Shown: one piece after another, positions 1 through 7,794 of the stretch
Layout: the number at the start of each line of letters is the position of its first letter
Numbering within the stretch: the stretch's first letter is position 1
Assembly: GCA_900548855.1 (NCBI GenBank)
Contig: URMF01000069.1
Span: 1 to 14,775 of the forward strand
DNA length: 14,775 nucleotides
Direction: 5' to 3'
From: an uncultured Eubacteriales bacterium
GTDB lineage: Bacteria; Bacillota; Clostridia; Lachnospirales; Lachnospiraceae
Made by a program: the position numbers and the translations under genes
The notes under the pieces: model-generated
Database searches by the model: none
Told to the model about the DNA's origin: nothing
What the model saw: the letters and a program-made list of their open reading frames with translations, nothing else

Positions 1-263
1 TTCTTCGCCGTGGATATGATGTTTATGTCGGCAAGCTCTATCAAAAGGAAATCGACTTTGTTGCTCAGAGAGGCAGCGAGAAGATTTATATTCAGGTCAG
101 CGACAACATTTCCGGGCAGGAAACATTTGAGAGAGAATGCTCTCCTCTGCTTCAGATTCGAGATGCTTATCCGAAAATGATTATTGCCAGAACCAAACAT
201 CCCCAATATAGTTATGAAGGAATCGAAATTCACGATATAGCCGATTGGTTACTACAAGAATAA
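1..263 (+). CDS. C-terminal end of a DUF4143-type ATP-binding protein (partial)
   Basis: The gene enters from outside the window and is read in the frame starting at base 3, ending at a TAA at 261-263. The 86 visible residues begin LRRGYDVYVGKLYQKEIDFVA, continue through KIYIQV and PKMIIARTK, and end with HDIADWLLQE. This is the pattern of the C-terminal nuclease-like (DUF4143) domain found behind an AAA ATPase domain in a large family of bacterial and archaeal ATP-binding proteins. The EIDFVA and KIYIQV strands are the most recognisable part. The ATPase half with its Walker motifs would lie to the left, so whether the gene is intact cannot be judged. The cellular role of the family is poorly defined. 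The family call rests on motif memory, not on a search. Confidence 0.72.
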   Translation, partial: LRRGYDVYVGKLYQKEIDFVAQRGSEKIYIQVSDNISGQETFERECSPLLQIRDAYPKMIIARTKHPQYSYEGIEIHDIADWLLQE

Positions 264-279
264 GCAGGGCGAAATATCT

Positions 280-320
280 TTTACGAGTCTTCTTGCGAGT
301 TTTTTTAATACCACTCGTAA
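280..320. repeat. Imperfectly placed inverted repeat after the DUF4143 gene
   Basis: TTACGAGT at 280-287 is the exact reverse complement of ACTCGTAA at 313-320. The 25-base loop holds a run of seven T residues at 299-305. It follows the DUF4143 stop codon by 16 bases. The T-run is inside the loop rather than after the stem, so this is not a textbook intrinsic terminator, although it may still affect transcription end or RNA stability. The two in-frame stop codons at 306 and 318 lie in the same stretch. Confidence 0.35.
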
Positions 321-529
321 GAAACCCGTATCCATTATGATGATATCCGCGTCCTTGACGAATCGGAGGTCTATCGCATCTTCTATCCAGAGAAGTTTGC
401 AAACCTACATAAAACCCGATACATCCGCCTCCCTGATCTTCTGGAAGAATACGCTGAGAAATCAGTGCTTCCCGGTGGAAAGTTGATGACCTGGGCTGAA
501 CTGCGACCAGCCTTTGCTAAACGGCGATA
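321..529 (+). pseudogene. Start-less coding remnant, family not recognised
   Basis: From the stop codon at 318-320 a plus-strand frame stays open with protein-like composition. It contains IHYDDIRVLDESEVYRIFYP, then TRYIRLPDLLEEYAEK, then LMTWAELRPAFAKR. There is no usable start codon or ribosome binding site before most of this stretch, so it looks like the 3' or internal part of a gene that lost its beginning. The frame runs into the hairpin at 523-569, where the protein-like character ends; formally it stays open to a TAA at 639-641, but that part is antisense to the glycosidase gene. RYIRLPDLLEE faintly resembles a segment of IstB-type ATPases of IS21 elements, but the surrounding sequence does not support that family. 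Whether this is a fossil gene or chance coding-like sequence is open. Confidence 0.35.
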
Positions 530-569
530 CCCATGCGCTGAACGCACTTCAGCGCATGGGCTAATCGCC
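523..569. terminator. Strong two-part hairpin between convergent units
   Basis: CCCATGCGCTGAA at 530-542 pairs perfectly with TTCAGCGCATGGG at 548-560 across the 5-base loop CGCAC. An outer stem pairs GGCGAT (523-528) with ATCGCC (564-569). The structure starts nine bases past the stop codon of the minus-strand glycosidase gene and also lies at the end of the plus-strand remnant, so it could close transcripts from both sides. Neither side is followed by a clean U-tract, so a Rho-independent terminator is not certain. An RNA-stabilising 3' hairpin or a palindromic intergenic repeat are alternatives. Confidence 0.55.
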
Positions 570-577
570 CGGAATAA

Positions 578-2779
578 TCATTCATTTCTTTTGATTTTTA
601 TTTTTCCTTCCCCCTTCCTAATCAATTTCCCGTCCCTATAAACTTCTGTTTCTCCATTATGGATAATCATTCCATATTTATGGTTATCTGCCGGAATATT
701 CCAAAGCTCAATATCTTCATCTGCCCAGAAGTTTCCAAAAATAATCTCATTTTCTTCAAATTCCACCAATTCCTCCAGTAATGGTAATCCCATCAATACC
801 CCCCAATTATAATGAGGAGAACCAGAGCATTCTCCAGTTACTGCATGATAATTTTCTGGGGTGAAGCCATTTTCCTTCCACTCCTTTGCAAGCATGGACG
901 CTGCCTTTTTGGCAAATTCCCATGCAATCTTGTCTTCTTCAGCCCGTTTTAGTGCCAAATAAGTCCATAATGTCTGAGGAGGCCAAATTTGTCCTCTCCA
1001 ATAATGCTGCTGTATAAATGCCGGATCATCACGCGAAATAGACGGAATCATATAATCTCCCCAAAATTTCTTTTCATCCAAAAGTAATTTTAGGAGTTTT
1101 TCTCTCCGATCACTGGGAACCAATCCCGTCATAAGAGGCATAAAACAATCAGGAGACTGTTTTCTAGAGAAAGTACCATCAAATTTCAAATTATAATAGC
1201 ATCCATCCTCTTCGCACCACATCCTGGTATTAATCATTTCTGCCATCTTTTCATATTTTTTCCGATATTCATCCGCTTCATCCGGCTTTCCCAAAGCAAG
1301 TGCCATTTTGCTTAATGATTCGCAATCTACCGCATACAGGCAAGACCGTTCCAACGTATAAATATCTGCCATATGGTACTGTAAAAGATAACGCGATTCA
1401 TCTTCTACCGTATCCTCTGTCAAATTCTCTAATCCGGCAATGCTTACAAAATATTTCCCTGTCGTCCACTGTGGACTGTCATCATAGGTTTCAAAATATG
1501 CATATTGCGCCTTTGCCACATATGGCTGTGCTTTGGTCCCAAGAAATCCCATTTCTTTTTCCGGGTCATATCCAAATCCAAGAAGTCCCCAACCAAGCGC
1601 ATCTCGATATGCTTGCCCATCTCCCCGATCCGAAAACCACCATTGGTTTGCTTTTTTAGCTCCTTCATAGCACTGCTCTGCCCACTTTTTATCCTTTGTA
1701 TGCAGATAGGTTTTCCACAATGTTAGTCCTTGAACAATGTGTTGCGCTCTCCCAGCCGTAATCGGCGGTTCTGCTCTAAGTTCTGAACGCGGCGTTGTAT
1801 AAAGAGGGATTTTCCCGTCAGGCAGTTGGGCATCATATCCGGAAAGCATATTTTCCTTGGCCAATTCCGGATATACCCATGCGCTGGACCAACTGCTTAA
1901 AAAAGTATCCCAATTAAACTGAATTCCCCAGCTGTCTTCCTTTCTTGTCCATGGCCGATCCACCATGATATATTTCCGCTGTGTTGTTTCTTTATAAATA
2001 GTGTTATATGAAAGCAATGAAGAAAAAGCCTCACAGATATCTCCCGTCATCCCAGTTCCTCGAAGACTCTCTGCTTCCTGTCTTTTTCTTGCTTCCTGTA
2101 TGGATATTTGCCCTATTCTGATCTTCTCCAAACTTTCTGTTTCGGAAAATCCTTTCAGGAAATCTTGCGCTAAGCCATTTTCCAAGGTAAAACAAAATAC
2201 CCCTTCCATAAGCAATCCATAATGACTGCTCAATCCCATATCATTCCAAATACTTGGTTCATTTATATTACGCAGCACTCCGCTGGAAGAAAAATCCACA
2301 AGCTGTTCCTTCCGATTATTATAGCCCAGCTCCTCTACCGGAATAGAATCCAACGTTAAATAGACTGCATGATTCTGACCGTCCTTCCATGGGGAAATAA
2401 TCTCTCCAGCCACGCATTTTTCTGACTGTTTCGTGAAATTAACCCATTCTTTCTGCAGACAGTATTCTCTCGGCACATACATCTCCGCCAATACAGCTAC
2501 CTTTTCCCCCATATCAACCCGTCCTGCTATTCCGGTATCAGATATCCTAGCCCAGGTAAGCTTTATTTTTTCTCCAAACGCCTCCCATTCTATTTCGTAA
2601 AATTTTTCAGGCGTCATTTTCCCAATTCGTATTTTCCGAAAATCAAAGTCAGTAGCATCCTGCAGCTTTTTTTCCTTTTTACTATAAGCCAGAAAACGAA
2701 TTCCAAATAATTCTCCTCTACTGCCTACCGACATAATCCCATTCGGATATAACGGATCGTATGCTCCATATTTTACCAT
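578..2779 (-). CDS. GH63-like glycoside hydrolase (cytosolic, (alpha/alpha)6 barrel)
   Basis: This 733-residue protein without signal peptide probably hydrolyses alpha-linked oligosaccharides brought in by the importer encoded upstream on the same strand. Residues 1-240 look like a beta-rich N-terminal domain and residues ~245-680 like the alpha-helical barrel of GH63 and related trehalase/mannosylglycerate-hydrolase-like enzymes. Markers are FNWDTF (~288-293), YDDSPQW (~432-438), YWRGQIWPPQ (593-602), PENYHAVTG (641-649) and PHYNWG (655-660). By analogy with E. coli YgjK, an Asp of the DDSP motif would be the general acid and Glu642 of ENY the general base; this assignment is inferred. The ATG is preceded by AGAGGTG at good spacing. 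It is the last gene of the importer operon, 82 bases after the binding-protein gene. The true substrate (alpha-glucoside, alpha-mannoside or a glycosylglycerate) cannot be told from sequence alone. Confidence 0.85.
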   Translation of the reverse strand: MVKYGAYDPLYPNGIMSVGSRGELFGIRFLAYSKKEKKLQDATDFDFRKIRIGKMTPEKFYEIEWEAFGEKIKLTWARISDTGIAGRVDMGEKVAVLAEMYVPREYCLQKEWVNFTKQSEKCVAGEIISPWKDGQNHAVYLTLDSIPVEELGYNNRKEQLVDFSSSGVLRNINEPSIWNDMGLSSHYGLLMEGVFCFTLENGLAQDFLKGFSETESLEKIRIGQISIQEARKRQEAESLRGTGMTGDICEAFSSLLSYNTIYKETTQRKYIMVDRPWTRKEDSWGIQFNWDTFLSSWSSAWVYPELAKENMLSGYDAQLPDGKIPLYTTPRSELRAEPPITAGRAQHIVQGLTLWKTYLHTKDKKWAEQCYEGAKKANQWWFSDRGDGQAYRDALGWGLLGFGYDPEKEMGFLGTKAQPYVAKAQYAYFETYDDSPQWTTGKYFVSIAGLENLTEDTVEDESRYLLQYHMADIYTLERSCLYAVDCESLSKMALALGKPDEADEYRKKYEKMAEMINTRMWCEEDGCYYNLKFDGTFSRKQSPDCFMPLMTGLVPSDRREKLLKLLLDEKKFWGDYMIPSISRDDPAFIQQHYWRGQIWPPQTLWTYLALKRAEEDKIAWEFAKKAASMLAKEWKENGFTPENYHAVTGECSGSPHYNWGVLMGLPLLEELVEFEENEIIFGNFWADEDIELWNIPADNHKYGMIIHNGETEVYRDGKLIRKGEGKIKIKRNE

Positions 2780-2808
2780 AATACACCTCTCATCTTTTAT
2801 TTATCCCA

Positions 2809-2853
2809 CTGCAATGATTTCCCGGCCTTTCATCAGCCGGGAAATCATTGCAG
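2809..2853. other. 18-bp perfect intercistronic hairpin after the binding-protein gene
   Basis: CTGCAATGATTTCCCGGC at 2809-2826 and its exact complement GCCGGGAAATCATTGCAG at 2836-2853 flank a 9-base loop. It lies eight bases beyond the stop of the sugar-binding protein gene and 29 bases before the glycosidase start codon. On the minus strand it is not followed by a U-run, so complete termination is unlikely. Such hairpins in sugar-transport operons commonly protect the upstream mRNA from 3' exonucleases or attenuate read-through, giving more binding protein than downstream enzyme. That role is inferred here. Confidence 0.7.
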
Positions 2854-2861
2854 CTACCTGT

Positions 2862-4295
2862 TTATTTTGCATCAGAATAATAATCTACTATCTTATAATA
2901 TCCCTGCATCTCCGGCGCAACTTCATCTTGTAATCCTTCCAGCGCCGTATCCACATCTACTCCATCCCAAATCTTATCTAACCTCGGCTGTACGATGGCC
3001 ATAATCGGATCATAATTTTTAACATAATAAGCTTCTCTGGACGTCGTTTCTGTCTGGAATAGAGAATCAAAATAGCTCATCAATGATTCATTATGCCAGG
3101 CATTATCCGTCCACACTGCTTTCTTTTCCGGATCAGTATACCAGCTCTTATAGATGGGCATCTGAGCTGCCGTTACAAAAAGATCATTTACCTCTGCCGG
3201 ATTACTCAGAGCAAGGACCAGCTTTACCGCCGCTTCATTTACCTTTTCATCCTTGCTGTCATATACAACAAGCGGTTCTCCCCAGATCATGCTTGCAGGT
3301 TTTTTGAATTTCGGCAATGGAGCAACTCCAAAATCTCCCCACTCTGCTTCAGCAAACGTAGCAATTTCAAATTGTCCAGCCATGTACATTCCAAGCTGTC
3401 CATCCATAAGCATCTGCTGAGAGGATGGCATCGCACTAGTCACAGCAGGCTTAGGCGCAACCTGATGTACATAAATCAGATCCTGAAGCTCCTTCAAAAC
3501 CTCCTTGCTTTCTTCACTATCAACCAAAACCCGATCCCCCTCTGCTGCAATATACGCTCCTCCATTAGAATTCAGCAACGTAAAGTTAAAGATGGGAGAA
3601 TCAAATACTTTCGTTCCCCACACAGAAATATTATTTGAATCAAAGCCTTCTTCTCCTGGATGCTTCCCATTGATATCCTTTGTCAGCTTAACGGCAGCAT
3701 CCACATATTCTTCCCATGTCCAGGGATTCGCGGCGTCTGTAGAAGGCGCATCAATTCCAGCCTCTTCAAAAAGAGCCTTATTGTATAAAACCATCTGGCA
3801 CTCTACGCCAAAGGTCATTCCCCAAATCTTGTCGTCATATTCAAAGATTGCCTCCGGTAGGATATCTTCAAAATCCACCTGTCCTTCCAAATAAGGCTTC
3901 AGATCCAAAAGCTGGCCTTTTGCTCCATATTCCGGCGCCAAATATCCATTCAACTGTGCTACATTGGGCGCATCTCCCGCAGCCATCAATGTATTAATTT
4001 TGGCTGTATAATTAGCGTTATCTATAAATTCCGCTTCTACTTTAATACCAGGATTTTGTTCCTCGAAGCTTGCCAGAGCCTGTTTTACCGCCTTCTGCTC
4101 CCCTCCGGCACTCCAACTTGTAAATTTTAGCTGAATGACTTCTCCATTCTGCTCATCCGCCGCCTCCTGTTCTTGTGTCTGTACGGCGGACGTATTATCC
4201 GCTGTTTGGCTTTCCTTTGCCTTTTCCCCACATCCTGCCAGCAAACTCACACACGTAATTGCCGCTAAACATAATGAAAATCCTTTCTTTCTCAT
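2862..4295 (-). CDS. Extracellular sugar-binding lipoprotein of an ABC importer (family 1)
   Basis: This is the ligand-binding subunit that captures an oligosaccharide outside the cell and passes it to the two permeases encoded just upstream. The 477-residue protein starts with a lipoprotein signal peptide: two lysines, a hydrophobic stretch and the lipobox LAGC with the lipidated cysteine at residue 22. A short Gln/Glu/Ala-rich linker (~25-50) follows. The mature part opens with IQLKFTSWSAGGEQKAVKQA and continues with FEEQNPGIKVEAEF and NTLMAAGDAPNVAQL, typical of the family 1 solute-binding fold (MalE/MsmE-like). A strong AAGGAGG lies nine bases before the ATG. The gene is separated from permease 2 by 71 bases and flanked by hairpins on both sides, which fits the usual need for excess binding protein. 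The substrate cannot be assigned from sequence; a glycan cleaved by the GH63-like enzyme is the natural guess. Confidence 0.93.
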   Translation of the reverse strand: MRKKGFSLCLAAITCVSLLAGCGEKAKESQTADNTSAVQTQEQEAADEQNGEVIQLKFTSWSAGGEQKAVKQALASFEEQNPGIKVEAEFIDNANYTAKINTLMAAGDAPNVAQLNGYLAPEYGAKGQLLDLKPYLEGQVDFEDILPEAIFEYDDKIWGMTFGVECQMVLYNKALFEEAGIDAPSTDAANPWTWEEYVDAAVKLTKDINGKHPGEEGFDSNNISVWGTKVFDSPIFNFTLLNSNGGAYIAAEGDRVLVDSEESKEVLKELQDLIYVHQVAPKPAVTSAMPSSQQMLMDGQLGMYMAGQFEIATFAEAEWGDFGVAPLPKFKKPASMIWGEPLVVYDSKDEKVNEAAVKLVLALSNPAEVNDLFVTAAQMPIYKSWYTDPEKKAVWTDNAWHNESLMSYFDSLFQTETTSREAYYVKNYDPIMAIVQPRLDKIWDGVDVDTALEGLQDEVAPEMQGYYKIVDYYSDAK

Positions 4296-4322
4296 CTTTT
4301 TTTCCTCCTTAATAATATTTTT

Positions 4323-4354
4323 GCCGTATTTTATCGCGCGCCAATAAAAACGGC
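4323..4354. other. Intercistronic hairpin between permease 2 and the binding-protein gene
   Basis: Read on the minus strand, GCCGTTTTTAT can pair with ATAAAATACGGC, with one bulged base, around a GC-rich loop (TGGCGCGCG). The stem is about 11 bp and starts 12 bases after the permease 2 stop codon. No U-tract follows; the binding protein's AAGGAGG comes about 18 bases later. A role in mRNA processing or in setting relative expression of permease and binding protein is possible but inferred. Confidence 0.45.
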
Positions 4355-4366
4355 TGTATTTCTTTA

Positions 4367-5200
4367 TTATCCTTTCAAACCGCCAGACAAATTAATCCCA
4401 TTAATGAAAATCTTCTGGCAAAAAGCGAATAAGATAATAACAGGAATTACCAGCACAGTTGATGCTGCCATCAAGTAATGCCACTGACCTGTATACATTC
4501 CAATAAAGGAACGCAATCCTAACGCTGCAGTATATTTCTCTTCACTGGAAAGATAAATGAGCGGTCCCATAAAATCATTCCAACAGCTTGTAAAGGTAAA
4601 AATAGCAACTGTCACAAGCGGGGCCTTTGATAACGGAATGATTATTTTCAGATATATATCCAACGGACTTGCTCCGTCAATCCTGGCAGCCTCGTCCATA
4701 TCCATCGGGATTCCTTTATAAAATTGTCTTAACATAAAAGTATAGAATCCTGGCGCACCAAATGCTCCTAAAATCAAAGGCGCATATGTATCGATTCCCT
4801 TCAATGCTTTCCAAATCATAAATTGAGGGATTAACAATGTCGCAGAGGGAATCATCATAGCAGCCATTACCATTGCGAAAACAACATTCTTTCCACGGAA
4901 ATTAATTCTTGCAAAAGCAAATGCTGCCATTGAACTTGTAAGCATTGTGCCTATCACATTAAAAAATACAATAAATGCAGAATTACACATCCATCTTGCA
5001 AATGGCCTCATCGTCATAATATCCGCATAGTTTTTCCATTGAGCTATTTTCGGCATCCATTGCATAGGTTTACGGAAAATTTCGGATTGTGTCATCAAAG
5101 AGGATCTTGCCATCCAGAACAAAGGAAAAACCATAATTAAGCCGAGCAGAAGCATAAACAAAAAATCTAAAACAGCCGCAATCTTTTGCTTTTTTTTCAT
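4367..5200 (-). CDS. Sugar ABC importer permease, MalG-type
   Basis: This 277-residue inner-membrane protein is the second of two permease subunits that form the channel of a carbohydrate ABC importer. It has about six hydrophobic segments, starting with one at ~11-30 followed by PLFWMARSSL, a common feature of MalG/LacG-like permeases. The cytoplasmic EAA loop that docks onto the ATPase is clear at ~170-190: EAARIDGASPLDIYLKIIIP. Its start codon overlaps the stop codon of permease 1 (ATGA), so the two are translationally coupled. GGAGGTGATG precedes the start at good spacing. The C-terminus ends with NGINLSGGLKG, typical for the family. The operon contains no ATP-binding subunit, so it must use one encoded elsewhere. 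Confidence 0.94.
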   Translation of the reverse strand: MKKKQKIAAVLDFLFMLLLGLIMVFPLFWMARSSLMTQSEIFRKPMQWMPKIAQWKNYADIMTMRPFARWMCNSAFIVFFNVIGTMLTSSMAAFAFARINFRGKNVVFAMVMAAMMIPSATLLIPQFMIWKALKGIDTYAPLILGAFGAPGFYTFMLRQFYKGIPMDMDEAARIDGASPLDIYLKIIIPLSKAPLVTVAIFTFTSCWNDFMGPLIYLSSEEKYTAALGLRSFIGMYTGQWHYLMAASTVLVIPVIILFAFCQKIFINGINLSGGLKG

Positions 5201-6093
5201 TCCGCATCACCTCCATAATAGACCCAGCCTGATGTCCGGAACAGGAAAATTGTAAGCAAGGCAATTACCAGAAACAAAAGCCAGCTCTGAGCACATGCAA
5301 GTCCCATCCGATTATAATTAAACGCGTTGTCATATAAATACAGCATATAGAAATTAGAGGCATTTTCGGGTCCGCCATTTGTCATCACATAGCCCTGTGT
5401 AAAGGTTTGCAGCGATCCAATCAGAGCCATAACAAGGTTATAGAAAATCAATGGGCTCATCATTGGAAGGGTCACATAAATCAATCTTGCCCACCAATTC
5501 CCTCCATCTATATCTACAGCCTCATATAATTCCTGTTGGATCGAACCAAAACCTGATAAATTAATCATAATCGTATTTCCTGCTCCCCATATTCCCATAA
5601 TAGCAATACAAGGAAGTACCATCTTTTTATCAAAAATCCAATCTTCATGTATTCCAAATGGAGCTAAAAGGTTATTCAAAAGTCCATTTGTCGGATCGTA
5701 AATAAATGTCCACAGCGCAGAAGAAGCCATAATTGGTACGATCGATGGTATATAGATAAGAACTCTCCACAGCCCCTTTCCCTTTAACTGCTTGACATTT
5801 AAAAGCAAAGCAATCACAAACGTTATAATCAGCATGGAGGGGACAAAAATGAGGGTATATTTTAACGTAACCAAACACGAATTCATGTAATGCGGATCTG
5901 TTGTAAAAAGTGCTTTATAATTTTTCAATCCTACAAATTCCGGTGCAGAAATAATATCCCAACTGCAAAAGCTAATCATTAAACTATATATCATCGGAAG
6001 AATAATATAGATAAGCAATCCCATACAGGCCGGTATTACAAAAATCCATCCCCATATTGTCTCCTTTCTCCGGGTTTTTAATTTTCCTTTCAT
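5197..6093 (-). CDS. Sugar ABC importer permease, MalF/UgpA-type
   Basis: First gene of the minus-strand importer operon. The 298-residue membrane protein has about six transmembrane segments (~14-36, 75-100, 110-132, 158-180, 210-232, 265-286). Its EAA loop is at ~188-209 (ELYEAVDIDGGNWWARLIYV), where the usual second Ala of EAA is Val. FVGLKNYKALF (~53-63) before the second segment and TNGGPENAS after the fifth are standard features of MalF/UgpA-like subunits. AAAGGAGG lies about ten bases ahead of the ATG. It pairs with the downstream MalG-type subunit, overlapping it by four bases. It is divergent from the response-regulator gene, and the intergenic region should contain the regulated promoter, though no convincing -35/-10 pair on this strand could be picked out. 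Confidence 0.94.
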   Translation of the reverse strand: MKGKLKTRRKETIWGWIFVIPACMGLLIYIILPMIYSLMISFCSWDIISAPEFVGLKNYKALFTTDPHYMNSCLVTLKYTLIFVPSMLIITFVIALLLNVKQLKGKGLWRVLIYIPSIVPIMASSALWTFIYDPTNGLLNNLLAPFGIHEDWIFDKKMVLPCIAIMGIWGAGNTIMINLSGFGSIQQELYEAVDIDGGNWWARLIYVTLPMMSPLIFYNLVMALIGSLQTFTQGYVMTNGGPENASNFYMLYLYDNAFNYNRMGLACAQSWLLFLVIALLTIFLFRTSGWVYYGGDAE

Positions 6094-6218
6094 ATTGCCG
6101 CCGCCTCCTTTTAATCGGGTATCTATTGGTTGTACTTATTATCTCTTCTCCCATATTTAAAAAACAGTATTATTTTGAGCTTTCACTCTGTATTTTTTTT
6201 ACATAATATAGAATCAAA

Positions 6219-6247
6219 TTTACTTCACATCTGTAATATTATATAAT
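6219..6247 (+). promoter_or_regulatory. Promoter of the response regulator/kinase operon
   Basis: TTTACT at 6219-6224 (four of six matches to TTGACA) is followed after exactly 17 bases by a perfect TATAAT at 6242-6247. Transcription would begin near 6254, leaving a very short leader containing AAGGTGAGG. The rest of the 178-base divergent intergenic region is AT-rich with long A/T runs. The importer promoter on the other strand has no clear -35/-10, as often seen for AraC-activated promoters. No clear catabolite-repression (cre) site was seen. Confidence 0.6.
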
Positions 6248-6271
6248 CGTTAAGGAAAGGTGAGGATGAAT

Positions 6272-7792
6272 ATGAAAAATATGCATAGTATACTAATAGC
6301 AGATGACGAGAAGCATGTAAGAAACGATATTATTCAAAGCATGCACTGGTCCGATTACGGCTTTTACATCATTGGAGAAGCAGAGAACGGCAGACAGGCT
6401 CTGCAAATGATTCAAGATCTTCAGCCAGATGTTCTAATTACCGATATCAAAATGCCCTTTGCCAATGGTTTAAAATTAATTGAAAGTGCCCACCAAATAA
6501 AACCAGATATTCAATGTGTCATTATTTCTGGTTATGAAGACTTTCATTATGCTCAGGAAGCAATTCGTTTGAATGTATCGTCTTATTTAACCAAGCCTAT
6601 TGACGGGAACTCCATCCTCGCCATGCTCCAGAAGCTTTCTCTGAAAAGTAAAGACTTTTCTTCCAATTCCCCACAGTATCCGGAGCTTCTGATGGATTCG
6701 TTCTTCCATTTTCAGAAAATGGCTGAAACGGAACAGACTTATGCGGTAGCTGCTTTTTATTTTCCTCATTTTTTTATTCAAAAAACAAACCGGTATATGC
6801 TAAGCCTCTTTCATTCTTGGGTGACTGAAGCCATTCATGATATCTTGCCCTCTTCAGATATACAGACAGCCCTTTTCTCCCATGGCTCCAATCTCCTTCG
6901 TCTTACCCTGAAGGCTTCCGCCTTAACCATCGGTGATTTAGAAAAATTACTCACAAGAATACGTTATGTTTCTACCCAAAAAGCAAAAGAGGCTCCTATC
7001 ATAGCCGCTACAGCACCGTTTCAAGAAGAAGAAAAACTGGATACTCTTTCCATAAGCTGCCTCCAGTTTCTGAATATCCACCTTCTCTTCAAGGAATCAC
7101 TCATATGGTATCGTATTCTTCCTCCTGCCAGTGAAACCTTTACAGAAAAAATTATGAAAGAAATAGAAGCCTTTCGGGCCGCTATATCTAACCGCCATTT
7201 TGCTGCTGCCGAAGATATATTGTCCTGCCTTTTATCTAACGAATATCTTTCCGATTACACGGCAGAAATTTTGGAATATATTATATGTGAAATTAGCAAT
7301 ACTTTGCGCCGTCTTTCTCTTCGTTATCAACTGGGCGCAGAACGAAGTATTTTTCAGGATATGATTTCTTCTTATTATTTGGTGCAATTTTTCACTTTGG
7401 AGGAACTGAGAACAGACATCCTAAAACGCTGTAAATGTATTTTTTCTTTTCTTCTAAAGGTGAATAACATAGATATTGTAGCTATGATCAAAGCTTATAT
7501 CCAGCAAAATTATGAATATGATATTACTCTGGTTGGAATTGCGACAGAATTTTTCTTTAATCCAAGCTATCTTTCCAGAATGTTCAAAAAGAAAACCGGT
7601 GGAAATTTGTCAGCATATATTGAGGAAGTACGCATTAAAGAAGCATTAAAGCTGTTTCAATCCCGAAGGCTTTCTATTGCGGAAGCCGCTCGTATGGTCG
7701 GTTACAATGATCCCAATTATTTTTCTAAGATATTCAAAAAACGGACGGGCTTTTCTCCCAGTTTTTATAGCACACAGGAAGGAGATCAATAA
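6272..7792 (+). CDS. Response regulator with AraC-type DNA-binding domain (YesN-like)
   Basis: Cytosolic transcription regulator, presumably phosphorylated by the histidine kinase encoded directly downstream and activating the divergent sugar-import operon. Residues 1-~120 form a receiver domain: acidic pair in ILIADDE, phospho-acceptor Asp58 in TDIKMP, Ser86 in IISGYEDF and Lys108 in TKP. A ~280-residue middle region without an obvious motif follows. The last ~100 residues hold two AraC helix-turn-helix units (ITLVGIATEFFFNPSYLSRM and SIAEAARMVGYNDPNYFSKI). The chosen ATG gives 506 residues and has AGGTGAGG six bases upstream. An in-frame GTG at 6260 and ATG at 6266 are possible but poorly placed relative to the ribosome binding site and the predicted transcription start. 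Confidence 0.92.
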   Translation: MKNMHSILIADDEKHVRNDIIQSMHWSDYGFYIIGEAENGRQALQMIQDLQPDVLITDIKMPFANGLKLIESAHQIKPDIQCVIISGYEDFHYAQEAIRLNVSSYLTKPIDGNSILAMLQKLSLKSKDFSSNSPQYPELLMDSFFHFQKMAETEQTYAVAAFYFPHFFIQKTNRYMLSLFHSWVTEAIHDILPSSDIQTALFSHGSNLLRLTLKASALTIGDLEKLLTRIRYVSTQKAKEAPIIAATAPFQEEEKLDTLSISCLQFLNIHLLFKESLIWYRILPPASETFTEKIMKEIEAFRAAISNRHFAAAEDILSCLLSNEYLSDYTAEILEYIICEISNTLRRLSLRYQLGAERSIFQDMISSYYLVQFFTLEELRTDILKRCKCIFSFLLKVNNIDIVAMIKAYIQQNYEYDITLVGIATEFFFNPSYLSRMFKKKTGGNLSAYIEEVRIKEALKLFQSRRLSIAEAARMVGYNDPNYFSKIFKKRTGFSPSFYSTQEGDQ

Positions 7793-7794
7793 TC

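Noticed and set aside
181..402. Minus-strand 73-residue open frame at the left edge
   Set aside because: It is antisense to the end of the DUF4143 gene and to the following inverted repeat, has low-complexity Lys/Arg stretches and no ribosome binding site.
321..529. Possible IstB (IS21 helper) fragment because of RYIRLPDLLEE
   Set aside because: Only a short stretch resembles IstB; the expected Walker A region before it is absent and the flanking residues do not fit.
2809..2853. Hairpin considered as a Rho-independent terminator for the binding-protein transcript
   Set aside because: The minus-strand sequence after the stem is purine-rich without a U-tract and the next gene follows in the same direction, so an intercistronic hairpin fits better.
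3093..3638. Plus-strand 181-residue open frame inside the binding-protein gene
   Set aside because: It is antisense to a strongly supported gene with lipoprotein signal and family motifs, and the translated sequence has no recognisable domain or start signal.
6094..6271. Search for a cre site and for a clear promoter of the importer operon
   Set aside because: No sequence close to TGWAANCGNTNWCA and no minus-strand -35/-10 pair at normal spacing was found; naming one would be guesswork.
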